DNA of 6,649 nt from assembly GCA_002840115.1 (NCBI GenBank), contig PGZG01000100.1, forward strand, positions 1 through 6,649. Reading direction: 5' to 3'. Shown in pieces: positions 4,733 through 6,649 of the stretch. A program made the translations under genes and the position numbers. This DNA is from Gammaproteobacteria bacterium HGW-Gammaproteobacteria-14. Its GTDB lineage: Bacteria > Pseudomonadota > Gammaproteobacteria > Pseudomonadales > Alcanivoracaceae. The notes beneath the pieces were generated by a model. That model saw nothing but the letters and a program-made list of their open reading frames with translations, was not told the DNA's origin and did not search any database. Each line of letters begins with the position of its first letter. Position 1 is the first letter of the stretch.

Positions 4733-6649
4733 ATCCCGGCCGTTTCACTCTTTCTGGCCAGCAGTTCCTGAATCGTGGCCAACAGCTCACCTTCCTGGAA
4801 GGGTTTGCCCATGTAACGATCAACACCAATTTCAAAAGCTCGCTCGCGGTGTTTCTCCCCGGTGCGGGAGGTAATCATAATGATGGGGATATCCTTCATT
4901 CGCGAATCATGGCGTACATGAGATGCCACTTCAAAGCCATCCATCCGCGGCATCTCAATATCCAGCAGCATCAAATCAGGCTTACGCTCTTCGAGCTTCG
5001 CAACAGCATCAACACCGTCCTTGGCTGTCATCACTTCATAGCCATTACGCTCCAACAGGCGCGTCGTTACCTTCCGCACCGTCACCGAGTCATCGGTAAC
5101 CATAACCAACGGCAGTTTTGCTACCTCTACCGGTTTTTCTGCCGCCAATGGCAGTGCTGGCTCCAATCCCTGTTCCGCTCTGGAGCGACGCTCCAGCAAG
5201 CCATGCTGCCGCTGCACATGAGCCGCACGAATCAGTGAGTGGACATCAAGAATAATGACCACCGAGCCGTCACCCAGAATGGTGGCGCCACTAATACCAG
5301 CCACCGTCGCCAACTGCGGCCCAACGGATTTCACCACGACTTCCCGCGACCCGACCAGACCGTCAACCAGAATAGCGACCTGATGTTCCGTACTGCGAAT
5401 CAGCAATACCGGCAAAGGCGTTTGCTGATTCATAAGATGACTCGGCAATGTCTGGCCATGGACAAAGTTGCCAAGATAGTCGAGCTCATAGGACTGTCGC
5501 GCATAGACGAATGGTGGCGAGTCTTCGCTGAAATAATTTTCCAGCTCATAGGGGCTAATGCGGACAATACCTTCGATCTGATTTAGCGGAATAGCATAGT
5601 TGTCTTCGCCCACTCGTACCATCAAGGCACGGTTCATGGCCAACGTAAATGGCAAACGAATAGTAAAGCGGGTTCCCTGTCCCTTTTTCGAATCAATGGA
5701 CACCGATCCGCCCATCTGTTTTATCTCGGAGGACACCACATCCATACCAACGCCACGGCCCGAAATCTGAGTGACTTTCGCTGCGGTGGAGAAGCCCGCA
5801 TTAAAAATAAACTGCTGAATTTCCTGATCTGTCAGGCGAGTATTTTCTTCGATCAAACCTCGCTCAATAGCTTTGCGACGAACCGCATCGGTATCAATAC
5901 CCTTGCCATCATCGGACAGGGTCATCACCACCTCGCCACCCTCCCGGGTAAGCTCTAACGAGATACGCCCCGTCTCATCCTTGCCCGCCGCACGTCGCTC
6001 CGCAGGATTTTCGATACCATGATCCACCCCATTGCGCAGCATATGCTCCAGTGGCGCAACGATCCGCTCCATCAGCGTACGATCCAGTTCACCATCAGGA
6101 TTAATAACGTCGAACTCAACTTTCTTGGCAATCTCCCCGGATACCTGCCTCACAATGCGGCGCAGACGCGGCACCAATCGTGTGAAAGGCACCATCCGGG
6201 TGCGCATAAGCCGCTCCTGAAGCTCGGTATTAATCCGCGACTGCTGCAGCAACAGGGTCTCCGTGTCGCGGGTACGGTCCAGCAATGTTCCCTTCAGATC
6301 CAGCAAGTCAGAAGCAGACTCCGAAAGCTGCTTGGTAATCTGATGAAGCTCGGAGTATTGATCCATCTCCAGAGGGTCAAAGTCTTCACCATATTGGCCA
6401 CTCTCCAGCCCCTGCTGGTAGTTGGACATAATCTGCGCTTCTGTTTCCGAGTCCAGTCGGCGCAACTGCTCATACAAACGCTCAATGGTGTTACCCATTT
6501 CCTGAACATGGAAAGTAAACTCGGTAACACCCTGTTCAACCCGGCCGCGGTTAATACTGGTCTCACCGGCAAGGTTCACTAAAGACTCCAGCACACCAGC
6601 ATCAATCCGCACCATTTCCTGCGGCTGCTGTTGCGCCTGTTGTCGACGG
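4729..6649 (-). CDS. chpA: ChpA, CheA-type histidine kinase/response regulator hybrid, C-terminal part
   Basis: ChpA is the central kinase of the pilus chemosensory system: it autophosphorylates on Hpt domains and passes phosphate to PilG/PilH-type regulators. About 639 residues are visible and the frame stays open to the right edge. Numbering from the internal Met at 6615, the domains are: CheA dimerisation domain (about 1-145, opening VRIDAGVLESLVNLAGE); ATPase (about 180-325) with N-box HMLRNGVDHGIE (Asn195, Asp198), G1 DDGKG (235-239) and G2 GRGVGMD (286-292); CheW-like domain (about 326-465); a linker; and a receiver (about 502-620) with Asp508/Asp509, phospho-acceptor Asp552, Thr582 and Lys604, spaced as in CheY. 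A Gln-rich linker (RRQQAQQQPQE) precedes the dimerisation domain. That Met is not the true start: ChpA proteins are very long, with several Hpt domains N-terminal to this part. All kinase and receiver residues look intact. The name over generic CheA rests on the C-terminal receiver and on chpB and chpC downstream. Confidence 0.93.
   Translation of the reverse strand, partial: RRQQAQQQPQEMVRIDAGVLESLVNLAGETSINRGRVEQGVTEFTFHVQEMGNTIERLYEQLRRLDSETEAQIMSNYQQGLESGQYGEDFDPLEMDQYSELHQITKQLSESASDLLDLKGTLLDRTRDTETLLLQQSRINTELQERLMRTRMVPFTRLVPRLRRIVRQVSGEIAKKVEFDVINPDGELDRTLMERIVAPLEHMLRNGVDHGIENPAERRAAGKDETGRISLELTREGGEVVMTLSDDGKGIDTDAVRRKAIERGLIEENTRLTDQEIQQFIFNAGFSTAAKVTQISGRGVGMDVVSSEIKQMGGSVSIDSKKGQGTRFTIRLPFTLAMNRALMVRVGEDNYAIPLNQIEGIVRISPYELENYFSEDSPPFVYARQSYELDYLGNFVHGQTLPSHLMNQQTPLPVLLIRSTEHQVAILVDGLVGSREVVVKSVGPQLATVAGISGATILGDGSVVIILDVHSLIRAAHVQRQHGLLERRSRAEQGLEPALPLAAEKPVEVAKLPLVMVTDDSVTVRKVTTRLLERNGYEVMTAKDGVDAVAKLEERKPDLMLLDIEMPRMDGFEVASHVRHDSRMKDIPIIMITSRTGEKHRERAFEIGVDRYMGKPFQEGELLATIQELLARKSETAGI

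Noticed and set aside
5483..5552. Ten-base direct repeat AGCTCATAGG at 5483 and 5543
   Set aside because: Both copies encode Tyr-Glu-Leu in the CheW-like domain of ChpA. Two short coding copies are best explained by chance and similar residues, not by a regulatory repeat.
6019..6582. 187-codon open frame on the plus strand, antisense to chpA
   Set aside because: It mirrors the conserved kinase coding region, has no recognisable domain and no convincing ribosome-binding site. The chpA frame carries all the conserved motifs.
6613..6615. ATG at 6615 as the chpA start
   Set aside because: The frame continues open to the right edge through a Gln-rich linker, and CheA-type kinases need Hpt domains N-terminal to the dimerisation domain.

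Overview
The window looks like chromosomal DNA of a gammaproteobacterium that makes type IV pili, probably a relative of Pseudomonas, Marinobacter or Alcanivorax. The main evidence is a chpA-chpB-chpC series, the distal part of the Chp chemosensory cluster that controls twitching motility. Nearby on the opposite strand is rsmE; from memory, this gene also lies close downstream of the chp cluster in Pseudomonas. I cannot assign a species from the sequence alone. Base composition is moderate and looks even across the window. I see no insertion sequences, tRNAs, rRNAs or CRISPR repeats.

Layout, right to left on the minus strand. The C-terminal half of a ChpA-type CheA kinase (kinase core, CheW-like domain, receiver) runs in from the right edge. 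Next come ChpB (CheB-like methylesterase with a degenerate receiver), ChpC (CheW-like adaptor), a metallo-beta-lactamase-fold hydrolase of the NAPE-PLD type, an LpxL/HtrB-type acyltransferase, and a cytochrome b561-type membrane haem protein. On the plus strand at the left edge is rsmE (16S rRNA m3U1498 methyltransferase), missing its N-terminus. It converges on the cytochrome gene with 47 bases between the stop codons.

The six minus-strand genes look like one transcription unit. Three junctions (chpA/chpB, chpC/hydrolase, hydrolase/acyltransferase) are ATGA stop-start overlaps without a strong Shine-Dalgarno sequence, which suggests translational coupling. The other two starts (chpC and the cytochrome) follow gaps of 39 and 19 bases and each has a clear Shine-Dalgarno sequence. 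There is no gene-free stretch longer than 47 bases.

ChpA, ChpB and ChpC should work together: the kinase signals to response regulators, the adaptor links kinase to receptor, and the methylesterase adjusts receptor methylation. The next two genes both belong to lipid-acting families and are stitched to chpC by overlaps. This suggests, but does not prove, a link between pilus chemosensing and membrane-lipid remodelling. That link is the most interesting point here; the rest is ordinary, well-conserved gene content.
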